Part shown: in pieces, positions 15,816 through 24,674 of the stretch
How positions within the stretch are numbered: the first letter of the stretch is position 1
Layout: the number at the start of each line of letters is the position of its first letter
Assembly (NCBI RefSeq): GCF_965227365.1
Contig: NZ_OZ245754.1
Location: forward strand, 3,410,001 to 3,474,000
DNA length: 64,000 nucleotides
Direction of reading: 5' to 3'
Source of the DNA: Hwanghaeella sp965227365
GTDB taxonomy: Bacteria > Pseudomonadota > Alphaproteobacteria > UBA8366 > Aestuariispiraceae
Translations under genes and position numbers: made by a program
The notes under the pieces: generated by a model
What the model saw: only the letters and a program-made list of their open reading frames with translations
Databases searched by the model: none
What the model was told of the DNA's origin: nothing

Positions 15816-16901
15816 ATGAGTGACGAAGACGATATCGCCCGTGAAATGGAGGCCATGTCCGAAGAAGGCGGGGCCGAGGACGATGCGCTTGCCGAAGAAT
15901 GGGCGGCGATGGCCGACGACGATGATGATATCGGCGGCGGTGGCTCGGCGCGGGTTCTGAATCAGGACGAAATCGACAGTCTGCTCGGCTTCCAGGAAGG
16001 CGACGACGACGGTTCCCAATCGGGTATCGAAGCCATCATCGACAGCGGCATGGTGTCCTATGAACGCCTGCCGATGCTGGAAATCGTGTATGACCGCCTG
16101 GTCCGCATGATGTCCACCAGCCTGCGTAACTTTACGTCCGACAACGTCGAAGTCAGCCTGGACAACATCACGTCCATCCGGTTCGGCGACTATCTGAACT
16201 CGATTCCGCTTCCGGCCATGCTGACGGTCTTCAAGGCGGAGGAATGGGACAATTACGGACTGATCACGGTCGACAGTTCGCTGATCTATTCCATCGTCGA
16301 CGTGCTGCTCGGCGGACGCCGAGGGACCGCGGCGATGCGAATCGAAGGCCGCCCCTACACCACCATCGAACGAAACCTGGTGGAGCGGATGATCAATGTC
16401 GTCTTGGCGGATCTGTCCGCCGCGTTCGACCCGCTCTCCTCCGTTACGATGCGGTTCGACCGGTTGGAAACGAATCCGCGTTTCGCAACCATCGCCCGCC
16501 CCGCCAATGCGGCAATTCTGGCCCGCCTGCGGATCGACATGGAAGACCGCGGCGGCCGATTGGAGCTGATGCTTCCCTACGCGACGCTGGAACCGGTTCG
16601 CGAATTGCTGCTGCAGATGTTCATGGGCGAGAAATTCGGCCGTGACTCGATCTGGGAAAACCACCTGGCCACGGAACTCTGGTTCACCGATGTGCCGATC
16701 GAAGTCGTGCTGGATGAAATGCAATCGACCCTGGGTCATGTTCTGGAATGGGAAAGGGGCACTTTCCTGCCGCTTTCCGCCACGCCGCGGTCCGAAGTGA
16801 CCCTGCGCTGCGGGGCCGTGCCCATGTTCACCGGGCATATGGGGCAAAAATCGGGTAATATAGCGGTCAAGATCGAAGGGAAGGCGGAGGTCGATACATG
16901 A
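15816..16901 (+). CDS. fliM: Flagellar motor switch protein FliM
   Basis: 361 residues from the ATG at 15816; an in-frame TTG at 15810 is an unlikely start. An acidic N-terminal extension precedes the EIDSLLG motif (LNQDEIDSLL, residues 48-57), the site that binds phosphorylated CheY in the family and usually lies at the very N-terminus. The middle FliM domain (YERLPMLEIVYDRLVRMMSTSLRNFTSDNVEV) and the C-terminal SpoA-type domain (GTFLPLSATPRSEVTLRCGAVPMFTGHMGQ) follow. FliM is part of the C ring. The stop overlaps the next gene by four bases. Confidence 0.97.
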   Translation: MSDEDDIAREMEAMSEEGGAEDDALAEEWAAMADDDDDIGGGGSARVLNQDEIDSLLGFQEGDDDGSQSGIEAIIDSGMVSYERLPMLEIVYDRLVRMMSTSLRNFTSDNVEVSLDNITSIRFGDYLNSIPLPAMLTVFKAEEWDNYGLITVDSSLIYSIVDVLLGGRRGTAAMRIEGRPYTTIERNLVERMINVVLADLSAAFDPLSSVTMRFDRLETNPRFATIARPANAAILARLRIDMEDRGGRLELMLPYATLEPVRELLLQMFMGEKFGRDSIWENHLATELWFTDVPIEVVLDEMQSTLGHVLEWERGTFLPLSATPRSEVTLRCGAVPMFTGHMGQKSGNIAVKIEGKAEVDT

Positions 16902-17506
16902 TCCTACCCGAACTGTCGCTGGTGCTGGACATCCTGATCGCGTGTCTGCTGGTGGCGGTAATCGTTTATGCCTTGCGCTTGAACAAGAACCTGTCCGTCC
17001 TGCAGCAGAGCAAGAGCGAGCTGGAAAAGATGCTGGCCGGCTTCACCGAGTCCACGGAGAAGGCGGAACAGGCGATCCAGCGGGTCAAGGATGCGTCGAC
17101 GCAGAATCGCGACTCCCTGAACAAGCTGTTGGGTGAAGCGGAAACCCTGCGCGAGGACTTGGCCTATATGATCGACCGGGGCAGCAGCCTGGCGGACAAG
17201 CTGGAAGGCGGGCTTGCCCAGCATCGCGGCGGCTCCGATCAGAATGCCGGTGAACACGAAGACGATATAGAAACCGCCATGCGGGCGGCGCGCGAGACCG
17301 CCTCGGTCACGGGCAGAGGCGCGCGCAAGTCGCTGGCGGCAAAGCCGGAAGACCGCGCCGCGAAGGGCGCCGGTGGAACGGCCGGGACGAATTTGCCGGC
17401 CACGGCCGGTAGGGAAGCCAAGGGCGGCACCGACCCGGGGACGGAAGATACCGGCAAGGCGAAGTCAAAATCCGCGTTGCTGCGGGCGTTGCAAGGAATG
17501 CGTTAG
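16898..17506 (+). CDS. DUF6468-type membrane-anchored protein
   Basis: 202 residues. A single N-terminal membrane segment (about 6-24, LSLVLDILIACLLVAVIVYAL) precedes a coiled coil (about 25-110, NKNLSVLQQSKSELEKMLAGFTESTEKAEQAIQRVKDASTQNRDSLNKLLGEAETLREDLAYMIDRG). The tail is low-complexity, rich in Ala, Gly and Lys. This is the organisation of the DUF6468 family, found beside fliM in alphaproteobacteria. It is coupled to fliM by an ATGA overlap. The position suggests a motor-associated role; function is not established. Confidence 0.85.
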   Translation: MILPELSLVLDILIACLLVAVIVYALRLNKNLSVLQQSKSELEKMLAGFTESTEKAEQAIQRVKDASTQNRDSLNKLLGEAETLREDLAYMIDRGSSLADKLEGGLAQHRGGSDQNAGEHEDDIETAMRAARETASVTGRGARKSLAAKPEDRAAKGAGGTAGTNLPATAGREAKGGTDPGTEDTGKAKSKSALLRALQGMR

Positions 17507-17551
17507 GGACCCCATATCAATGTGGGTTCGCAACGCGCAGAGATGTAGAGA

Positions 17552-18244
17552 ATGAGATCAGGCTTCAGAATCCTGCCGATTACGATTTTTGTCGCCGCGG
17601 TCATGCTGTCCGTGAAAATCGGCGACATCTGGCAGGCCGTCAGCGAAGGCAAGCCCCTGGCCGGGGTGCCGGTAGAGACCCAGCGGGCGCTCGCGCAGAA
17701 CAATGCGGAGCCGCCGGCAACGGATAGCGGATCCAGCGGTTTCGACACATTCAACGATGAACTTCCGGAAGGGTCCGTCGCGGCGGAAACCACGGAGGAG
17801 GACGACAAACTGTCGGATCTCTCCTCCTTGTCGCCTGGTGAAATCCGCTTGCTGTACGACTTGTCCAACCGTCGGGACGATATTGCGTTCAAGGAGCGCG
17901 AGCTTTCCGAGCGTGAAGCGCTTCTGCGTGCCGCCGAAGAGCAGTTGCTGGTCAAACAGCAGCAATTGGAGAGAATTCGGGAGGAAATCCGCGGACTGGT
18001 CCAGGAATACGACAAGGAACAGGATGCCGATCAGGAGCGGCTGCGGAACATCTATTCCGCCATGAAGCCCAAATCGGCGGCGGCGATCTTCAACGAGTTG
18101 GAGTTGGAAACCCTCGTCGGCGTGCTGCGCGGCATGAGTGCCCGCAAGGTTGCGCCGATCATCGCGGCCATGTCGCCGGACCGCGCCCGCATCCTGACGC
18201 GCGAACTGGCGGAACGAACCGACCTGCCGCAATTGCCGAATTGA
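17552..18244 (+). CDS. MotE-like periplasmic protein (MgtE N-domain family)
   Basis: 230 residues. An N-terminal signal anchor (about 5-25) precedes an acidic linker, a long coiled coil (about 110-160, FKERELSEREALLRAAEEQLLVKQQQLERIREEIRGLVQEY) and a C-terminal MgtE_N-type helical module (IYSAMKPKSAAAIFNELELETLVGVLRGMSARKVAPIIAAMSPDRARILTRELAER). This is the layout of MotE, a periplasmic motility protein that in Sinorhizobium acts as a chaperone of the motor protein MotC. It follows the DUF6468 gene by 45 bp. It is probably the last gene of the fliL-fliM unit. Confidence 0.85.
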   Translation: MRSGFRILPITIFVAAVMLSVKIGDIWQAVSEGKPLAGVPVETQRALAQNNAEPPATDSGSSGFDTFNDELPEGSVAAETTEEDDKLSDLSSLSPGEIRLLYDLSNRRDDIAFKERELSEREALLRAAEEQLLVKQQQLERIREEIRGLVQEYDKEQDADQERLRNIYSAMKPKSAAAIFNELELETLVGVLRGMSARKVAPIIAAMSPDRARILTRELAERTDLPQLPN

Positions 18245-18318
18245 CAGTCATTGCCCCAACCGCTCGAGCATGGCCGAAATAATTGGGCCAAATGGTCCAA
18301 TGAAGAATTGACCGGTCA

Positions 18319-18334
18319 TTTAGAGAGTCTTAAC
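18319..18334. promoter_or_regulatory. CtrA-like box upstream of the CheY-like gene
   Basis: TTTA-GAGAGTC-TTAAC fits TTAA-N7-TTAAC with one mismatch. It lies in the 257-bp gap before the receiver gene, about 170 bp from its ATG. The role is inferred from the consensus alone. Confidence 0.35.
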
Positions 18335-18501
18335 TAAATCCTGCGATTGTCTGGGGAGGAACACGGGGCTGGGCTCGCATTTGTTCTGATAAACTGAGGG
18401 ATCCCGGCACAGTAGGCTTTGGCAATTTCGTTCTTGGTTTGGAATGAATTTGTCAATTTCAGCTTGATCTTAAACGGGACGCGAACGGACGGAGTGGTTG
18501 C

Positions 18502-18888
18502 ATGGCTGTCGATCTGAACATGCAGGTCTTAATTGTCGATGACTACAAGACGATGCTGAGGATTATTCGAAACCTCCTCAAGCAACTCGGCTTCAACAAC
18601 GTCGATGAAGCTATGGACGGTAGCGAAGCGCTGCAAAAATTGCGCGCGAAGGATTATGGCCTGGTCATTTCCGACTGGAACATGGAACCGATGACGGGCA
18701 TTCAGCTTCTGCGTGAAGTCCGCGCGGACAAGCGGATGCAGAATCTGCCGTTCATCATGATCACCGCGGAAAGCAAGACGGAAAACGTCATTGCCGCGAA
18801 GCAGGCCGGTGTCAGCAATTACATCGTGAAGCCGTTCAACGCCGCGACATTGAAGCAAAAACTGACCAGCGTGCTGGGTCCTTTCTAA
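18502..18888 (+). CDS. CheY-like single-domain response regulator
   Basis: 128 residues, a lone receiver domain. The acidic pair D13-D14, phosphoacceptor D58 (ISDWNMEPMTG), switch T88 and K110 (IVKPFN) are all present, as is the aromatic switch residue Y107. MQVLIVDDYKTMLRIIRNLLKQLGFNNVDEA is very close to classical CheY. GGAG precedes the ATG. It lies among motor genes rather than with cheA/cheW, so it may be a CheY that binds FliM, or a specialised paralogue. Downstream lies a gap of about 294 bp before the MotB pair. Confidence 0.92.
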   Translation: MAVDLNMQVLIVDDYKTMLRIIRNLLKQLGFNNVDEAMDGSEALQKLRAKDYGLVISDWNMEPMTGIQLLREVRADKRMQNLPFIMITAESKTENVIAAKQAGVSNYIVKPFNAATLKQKLTSVLGPF

Positions 18889-19182
18889 GCCATATCGCGT
18901 TTGCGCGGCGGTCTTGCGGGCCAACCGCACCGTCGCGCGCCACCGCGATATATGCTGCCGATTGCCGACCGGCGCCCAAAGACGATCCACAAACCGCATA
19001 GCCTGTGGATTTTGGCGCGGAATCAACGATAGAATCAGTCCGTTAGACGGCGTTAAACCGCGACGCGGATGAAACGCCGGTAATCCGTGCCGGATGCGAG
19101 CTATCAAGAAGCGCCCGGCGGCGGCATTTTTGCATTGCCGAACCGGTATGGTATCGAACCGGTCCGGAACGAGGCGAAACGC

Positions 19183-20178
19183 GTGGCACAGCAAGACCAG
19201 TACATCGATGAACAACGTCCGGTACCGGATACCGGGCCATTGATGTTCCTGAGCCTGTTCCTGCTACTACTTGCTTTCTTCATTCTGCTGACGGCCATCT
19301 CCACGCTGGAAGAAACCAAGTCCCGGCGTGTGTTGAGCTCGGTGGCGGCCACGTTCAAGACCCAGATCATCCCCGACAACACGGCGCAGATCCTGATCTC
19401 GACGATCGGCCCCGTCCCCGAACCCGAAGAAGTGATCGACGACGTCGAACGCCTTTGGGTGACGGCGATCCCGATCGCACGGGTCGAATCGCTCAGCCGC
19501 GGCAGAACCTTGCAACTGACCATTCCGGCGACGGAAATCTTCGTTGGCGGCGAGGCGACTTTGCGCGCGGACCGCAAGGACCTGCTGCGCGCCACAGGCT
19601 ATGCTTTGGCCGCGCGCCTGGAAGGGTACAGCGCGCAGTTGCGTTTTACCATTCCGGTCGATGAATTGGCCGAAGTCACCCCGAGCACCGCCGCCGATGT
19701 GAGCCGCCTGGAACAGGAAAAAATCGGCGCGGTCATTTTGAATCCCGACGATACATCCGAACCGACGGCCGAGCCCGCCAGCGATACGACATCCCCTGAC
19801 AGGAACATGCTGCCCTTCGCCCGCGCGACAGCCTTTGCCAGGGCGTTGGTCGATGCCGGCGCGCCGCCGGACGGTGTTGCCGTGGGTGTTGCCGAACGGC
19901 GCAGCACGCGCATCCGTCTTCGCTTCGACATCATTGAAAACGGCCGTGCGAATATCAGTTTCGCCGGCGATGGCACCACCGCCGAACCGGCGACGAGACT
20001 GACGCCGCCGCCGGGCACCGAATTGATCGATCCGATCGAACCGGCAACCCCGGCGCAGAACGATAGCGCCGAGGTCCCCGCCGCAGAAAATCTCGGCTCG
20101 GACGATCCGTCGACTGAAGCAACGCTGCGCAACGCCCTTGAAGGCACGCCGGTCCTCGTGGAAGGGACCAGCCAATGA
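19183..20178 (+). CDS. MotB-like protein 1, lacking the proton-binding Asp
   Basis: 331 residues from the GTG at 19183, chosen for the GAGG site eight bases upstream; a GTG at 19087 would add 32 residues. A charged N-terminus is followed by one MotB/ExbD-type membrane segment (about 20-38, LMFLSLFLLLLAFFILLTAIS). By alignment on the AFF motif, the Asp that carries protons in MotB is replaced by S24. The periplasmic part has two MotB-like segments (LQLTIPATEIFVGGEATLRADRKDLLRATGYALAARL) and then a Pro/Ala/Glu-rich tail, without a clear NWDLS-type peptidoglycan motif. The stop overlaps the next gene by four bases (ATGA). Assignment to the MotB superfamily is an inference from topology and motifs. 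Confidence 0.75.
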   Translation: MAQQDQYIDEQRPVPDTGPLMFLSLFLLLLAFFILLTAISTLEETKSRRVLSSVAATFKTQIIPDNTAQILISTIGPVPEPEEVIDDVERLWVTAIPIARVESLSRGRTLQLTIPATEIFVGGEATLRADRKDLLRATGYALAARLEGYSAQLRFTIPVDELAEVTPSTAADVSRLEQEKIGAVILNPDDTSEPTAEPASDTTSPDRNMLPFARATAFARALVDAGAPPDGVAVGVAERRSTRIRLRFDIIENGRANISFAGDGTTAEPATRLTPPPGTELIDPIEPATPAQNDSAEVPAAENLGSDDPSTEATLRNALEGTPVLVEGTSQ

Positions 20179-20891
20179 TCGACCCCGGCTATAAGAGCGA
20201 ACCCGAGGACAAGATCGAGAAATCGCCCGCATGGCTTGTGAGTATGGGCGACGTTACCGCCCTGATGCTGACGTTCTTCGTCATGCTGTTTTCCATGTCC
20301 TATGTGAAGTCGGAACGCTGGGACGAAATCATCAGCCTGCTGAACCGCGCCACGGAACCGTCGGAAATACAGAAACCCATCCCGACAAGCGAACGCGCCA
20401 TTCCCTCCGTGGAAGTCCTGCCGGGCCTGTCGACGGATTATCTCCATCGGATCCTGCAGGAAAAACTGTCGCGCGATCCGATCCTGGCCAGCGCCCGGAT
20501 TACACCTTTGGAAGGCCAAGTCGTGATCTCCCTGCCGAGCGACGTTCTGTTCGCTTCCGGCTCGGTTCAATTGGGGGATGAAGCGCTTGCCGCCGTTCGG
20601 GAACTGGCCGGCGTGCTCGCGCAGGTCGGCAATCAAGCCGAAATCGTCGGCCATACCGATCCCTTACCGCCCCCAGAGGGGTCCTACCCGTCGAACTGGG
20701 ACCTGTCGCTGGCCCGGGCCCTGCGGGTGGCCAACAGCTTGACCGAGGCCGGTTACCGTGGTCGCTTTGCCGCCATTGGCATGGGCGACTCACGGTTTCG
20801 CCACCTCGATCCCTCCTTGCCGGAGGAGCGCCGATATGAATTGGCCCGGCGGGTCGACGTTGTGCTTCGTTCGGAAGCCGGGGGGCAGTAA
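20175..20891 (+). CDS. MotB-like protein 2 with Asp-bearing helix and OmpA domain
   Basis: 238 residues. A cytoplasmic N-terminus is followed by the stator helix MGDVTALMLTFFVMLFSMS (about 24-42), where D26 aligns with proton-binding D32 of E. coli MotB. The OmpA-type peptidoglycan-binding domain (about 115-235) has SDVLFASGSVQLGDEA, the VGHTD motif and NWDLSLARALRVA. This fits the B subunit of a proton-driven stator. It is translationally coupled to MotB-like protein 1, and the following gene starts immediately after its stop. No motA is present in this window. Confidence 0.88.
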   Translation: MIDPGYKSEPEDKIEKSPAWLVSMGDVTALMLTFFVMLFSMSYVKSERWDEIISLLNRATEPSEIQKPIPTSERAIPSVEVLPGLSTDYLHRILQEKLSRDPILASARITPLEGQVVISLPSDVLFASGSVQLGDEALAAVRELAGVLAQVGNQAEIVGHTDPLPPPEGSYPSNWDLSLARALRVANSLTEAGYRGRFAAIGMGDSRFRHLDPSLPEERRYELARRVDVVLRSEAGGQ

Positions 20892-23800
20892 GTGAACGGT
20901 CTTTTCCCCTATCGCGCCCTTCGCCCGAACGATACGGGCAGAACCCGGTTCAGCCGAACGGTCCTGCTGTCGGGCGTTTTCGCCGCCGTCCTCCTGGCCG
21001 CCGCGCCCGCGTCCCGCGCCCAGGAAACGATCGGCACCCGCGCCGGGGTCCATCCCGATTTCGGTCGCATCGTCTTCGATTGGCCACGCCAGGTCGGGTT
21101 CGAGACCGCGCTTGAAGGCGGTGACCTGGTGATCCGCTTCGATAGTCCCCTGCAAACCGATTTCGGCCCGGTTCTGACCAATCTGGGTGACTATATTCAA
21201 GGTGCGGCGATCGAGCAGGGCGGACGTACGGTCCGCCTCACCCTGGCCCGTCCGGTCACCATAAACGGTTTCCGAAGCGGCACAGCGGTCGCCATCGACA
21301 TGCGCCCCGCCGCAGAGGCAGCCGGCGGCAGCGAGGCGGCCAACGCCCCGGACCTTTCCGTCCGCGTCGGTCAACATCCCACCTATACCCGCATCGTCTT
21401 CGACTGGCCGGAGACAACGGAATACGCGGTCGCCAGCGAAAACGACTCCATCACGGTCCGTTTCCAGCGCCCGGCGCGGATCGATACGACGGCCTTGGCG
21501 AACCGCCTGCCGCAAGGCTTCGGCCGTCCGCGCAGCGGCACCCGTGGCGGTGAAACGGTCTTCATCCTGCCGATGCCGCAAGGGACAACTGTCCGCGATC
21601 TCGTCGCCGGTACCAAGGTGGTCATCGACCTGACGGCGGGCGATGGTCCGCTGCCGACGGATGTGGCGCAGCCGAACGATTTGTTGCCAGGATCCGCCAC
21701 CGCGGAAACGCCGCCAGCGACACAAGCGGCCGAAACCGCCACAGAACAGGCCGCCGCCCAACCTAACGCCGCCCAACCCACTGCCGATGACGCAGCACCG
21801 ACGGAACCCGCCGTGGTCGCCGACGAACCGCCCGCCGAACAGGTTGCAGCGGCGGAAGCACCGGCCGCCGCGGAAGTGGCTGCCGCCGAACAACAGACCG
21901 AATCCGCCGCCGGCCCGACACCGGGTCCGTCAACGGAAGAAACGGCCGAGGCGCCGGCTGGACCGGTCAACCTTGTCCCTCCGACCGACCAGGCCGAAGC
22001 CGCCGCCGAAGAAGAAGCCCGCAAGATCCTGGAAGCGGAAGACGCGCGCGCTGCCCAGGAAGCGGCCGAGGAAGCCGCGGCGGCGCAAGCACTGGCCGCG
22101 GCCGAAGCGGAACAGCAAGCGCCGGCGCCGGAAACGTCGGAACCGGAATTACAAACCAGAGTTCGCACCCCGGCGCCGGAACAGCAGGGCCCCGTGACGG
22201 CGGAACAATTGGCGACCCAGCAGGCCTTGCAGGACGGTACGATCCAGTTCCTGCGCGATGGATCAGGCCGTCAGGTCACGCCCGAGGGGCCGGCACCGGT
22301 CAGCTTTTCCTTCGATTGGCCGGACGAAGTGGGGGCTGCGGTCTACCGGCGCGGCGAGAATATCTGGGTCGTCTTCGACCGGCATGCCCAATTGGATTTG
22401 ATTCCGCTTCGCGAACAGGGCGCACCAATTCTTGACCGGGTCGAGCAACTGCCGATTTCGGGTGCGACCGTCCTGCGCATGCGGGCCGCTGACCCGGGCA
22501 TCACGCCGGTTGTCAAACTGGAAGGCTTTACCTGGGTTGTTGATTTCCGGCTGCAGCCATTCCCGCCCCGTGTGCAGGCGGAAATCCGCGCGGAAGCTGA
22601 CCCGGATATCGGTCCGAAACTTCTGTTTCCGACCGCCAATCCCGGCAATCTCGTAACGATCCCCGATCCGGATGTCGGCGATACGCTGCTGGTGGCGACT
22701 TATCGCGATCCCGGGGTCGGTATCGCCGGCACGCGGAGCTATCCGGAATTCCGGGTTCTGTCATCAGCGCAGGGTGTCGTGGTCGAACCGCATGGCGATG
22801 ACGTATTGTTCGAGCGCAGCTTCGACGGCTTCACCGTTTCGGGAACCGAAGGGCTCCACATTTCCGCCGTGTCCCCTGAAGCACCGGTCAGCACAGCGCA
22901 GAGTTTCTCGGCCCGTCGACTGTTCAATTTCGAAGAATGGGTGCGTGGCGGCCCTGGGGATTTCCTGGCGGGCGAATACGCATTGCTGGCCTCGATCACC
23001 GAAGTGCCGGAGGACAAACGCAACGACGCGCGGCTCGATCTGGTTCGTTTCTACGCCGCCCGCGATCGCGGCGCAGAAGCCACCGGGGTTCTGGACGTCG
23101 TGGAATCTGAAGCAGAGTCCTATTTCAAGAAGGCCGATGCCCGCGCCCTTCGCGGGGTCGTCAGGACACTCAACAACGACCTGGAGGAAGCGCGTACTGA
23201 TCTCAGCGATCCACGACTGGACGGATTTGCAGAAGCGGCCCTGTGGCGCGGGGCCGTCCTGGCAAAACTGGGCGATTGGAAACAAGCTGCGGATCATTTC
23301 AAAGTCGCCGACTCCATTCTGCGAGACTATCCCTATCCCTTGAAGGCGAAGCTTGGCCTGTTGCGCGTAGAAACCGCCTTGTCGACCCGGGATCTGCGCG
23401 CGGCCAGTAGTTGGCTCGATGAATTGGATGTCGCAGTCGACGAGTTGACCCGCGGCCAATACGCGGAACTTCGCTTCCACCAGGGACGCGTGGCGCATGC
23501 AAGCGACGACCTGGATCTGGCCAAGGATTTCTGGTCCGAACTGATCGACGGCAACGACCTGAAATACGCGGCCCGTGCCGAATATCTGATGATCAATGTC
23601 GAACGCCGCCAGGGCGATATCACGGACGACGAGGTCATAGACCGTTTGGAACGGCTGAGATTCAAATGGCGCGGCGACGGATTTGAATTCAACGTGCTGC
23701 GGCGCCTGGGTCAGGTCTATGTCGACAAGGGCGACTATTTCAACGGTCTGAGCACGTGGCGACTGGCGGTTACATATTTTGCCGAAGACCCCGCGGCCAA

Positions 23801-24674
23801 GGAATTGGCCCAGGACATGACCGATCTGTTCCGGCGTCTCTACATCGATGGTGAGGCGGACAAGATGCCGCCGTTGCGCGCCTTGGCGCTGTATGACGAG
23901 TTTCGCGAATTGACGCCGTCCGGTCGGGATGGCGACCTTCTGATCGAGCTGCTGGCCAACCGCCTCGTCGATGTCGACCTGCTGGAACGCGCGGCCAATC
24001 TGCTGCAGCAACAAGTCGAATTCCGCCTGCAGGGCGAGGAGCGCGCACGGGTCGGTGCGAAACTCGCCTTCATCAAGATACTCGACAACGATCCCCTTGG
24101 CGCGGTCGAGGCCCTGAACAAGACGGAGTTCCCGCAGATCACACGGGAATTGGAGGACGACCGCAGGCGCCTTCAGGCGAAAGCCAATTATGAGTTGGAC
24201 CGCGACAACGAAGCGATCAAGCTGTTGGCCGGGGATACCAGCATCGAGGCGGATATTCTGCGACAGGACATTTATCGCAAGGCCGAGAATTGGACGGAGG
24301 CCGCCAAGGTGTTGCAGCGTTTGTCCGGCGATCCGCCGGAGGAAGGCGAGGAAATTCCCGAGCCAAGCGCCCGGCATGTGGTGAACTGGGCGGTCGCCTT
24401 GAAACTGGACAAGGACGAAGCCGGACTTGCCCAGATTCGCGAATTGTACGGCCCGGCCATGAACATCTCGCCGTTTCGGGATGTCTTCAACTATATCGTC
24501 GCCCCGAACGATCAGGGCGGCGCCAGCCTGCAGGCCAGCCTCCAGCAATTGGCTGGCGGCGACGGGTTCAACGCCTTCATGGAAAACTATCGCGACCGGT
24601 TGCTGACACCGTCCCTGAATTCAGAGGAACGGGCGCCGGTCACCAGCGGACAGAACAATCTGAATCCGGCCTAG
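20892..24674 (+). CDS. Giant secreted protein with AMIN-like units and TPR region
   Basis: 1260 residues, GTG start directly after the previous stop. A signal peptide (about 1-43, ending ASRAQ) is followed by two AMIN-like units that share the motif G-x-HP-x4-RIVFDWP (about 51-140 and 157-255). Then comes an Ala/Glu/Pro/Gln-rich linker (about 260-430) and a third, divergent unit with FSFDWPDEVGAAVYRRGENIWVVFD (about 465-570). From about 730 to 1230 it is helical, of TPR character (DARLDLVRFYAARDRGAEATGVLDVV, AALWRGAVLAKLGDWKQAADHFKVAD). AMIN domains target periplasmic machines to the envelope, and TPRs bind proteins. Co-transcription with the MotB pair suggests a periplasmic scaffold for the motor. 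I know no named protein with exactly this layout. Confidence 0.85.
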   Translation: MNGLFPYRALRPNDTGRTRFSRTVLLSGVFAAVLLAAAPASRAQETIGTRAGVHPDFGRIVFDWPRQVGFETALEGGDLVIRFDSPLQTDFGPVLTNLGDYIQGAAIEQGGRTVRLTLARPVTINGFRSGTAVAIDMRPAAEAAGGSEAANAPDLSVRVGQHPTYTRIVFDWPETTEYAVASENDSITVRFQRPARIDTTALANRLPQGFGRPRSGTRGGETVFILPMPQGTTVRDLVAGTKVVIDLTAGDGPLPTDVAQPNDLLPGSATAETPPATQAAETATEQAAAQPNAAQPTADDAAPTEPAVVADEPPAEQVAAAEAPAAAEVAAAEQQTESAAGPTPGPSTEETAEAPAGPVNLVPPTDQAEAAAEEEARKILEAEDARAAQEAAEEAAAAQALAAAEAEQQAPAPETSEPELQTRVRTPAPEQQGPVTAEQLATQQALQDGTIQFLRDGSGRQVTPEGPAPVSFSFDWPDEVGAAVYRRGENIWVVFDRHAQLDLIPLREQGAPILDRVEQLPISGATVLRMRAADPGITPVVKLEGFTWVVDFRLQPFPPRVQAEIRAEADPDIGPKLLFPTANPGNLVTIPDPDVGDTLLVATYRDPGVGIAGTRSYPEFRVLSSAQGVVVEPHGDDVLFERSFDGFTVSGTEGLHISAVSPEAPVSTAQSFSARRLFNFEEWVRGGPGDFLAGEYALLASITEVPEDKRNDARLDLVRFYAARDRGAEATGVLDVVESEAESYFKKADARALRGVVRTLNNDLEEARTDLSDPRLDGFAEAALWRGAVLAKLGDWKQAADHFKVADSILRDYPYPLKAKLGLLRVETALSTRDLRAASSWLDELDVAVDELTRGQYAELRFHQGRVAHASDDLDLAKDFWSELIDGNDLKYAARAEYLMINVERRQGDITDDEVIDRLERLRFKWRGDGFEFNVLRRLGQVYVDKGDYFNGLSTWRLAVTYFAEDPAAKELAQDMTDLFRRLYIDGEADKMPPLRALALYDEFRELTPSGRDGDLLIELLANRLVDVDLLERAANLLQQQVEFRLQGEERARVGAKLAFIKILDNDPLGAVEALNKTEFPQITRELEDDRRRLQAKANYELDRDNEAIKLLAGDTSIEADILRQDIYRKAENWTEAAKVLQRLSGDPPEEGEEIPEPSARHVVNWAVALKLDKDEAGLAQIRELYGPAMNISPFRDVFNYIVAPNDQGGASLQASLQQLAGGDGFNAFMENYRDRLLTPSLNSEERAPVTSGQNNLNPA

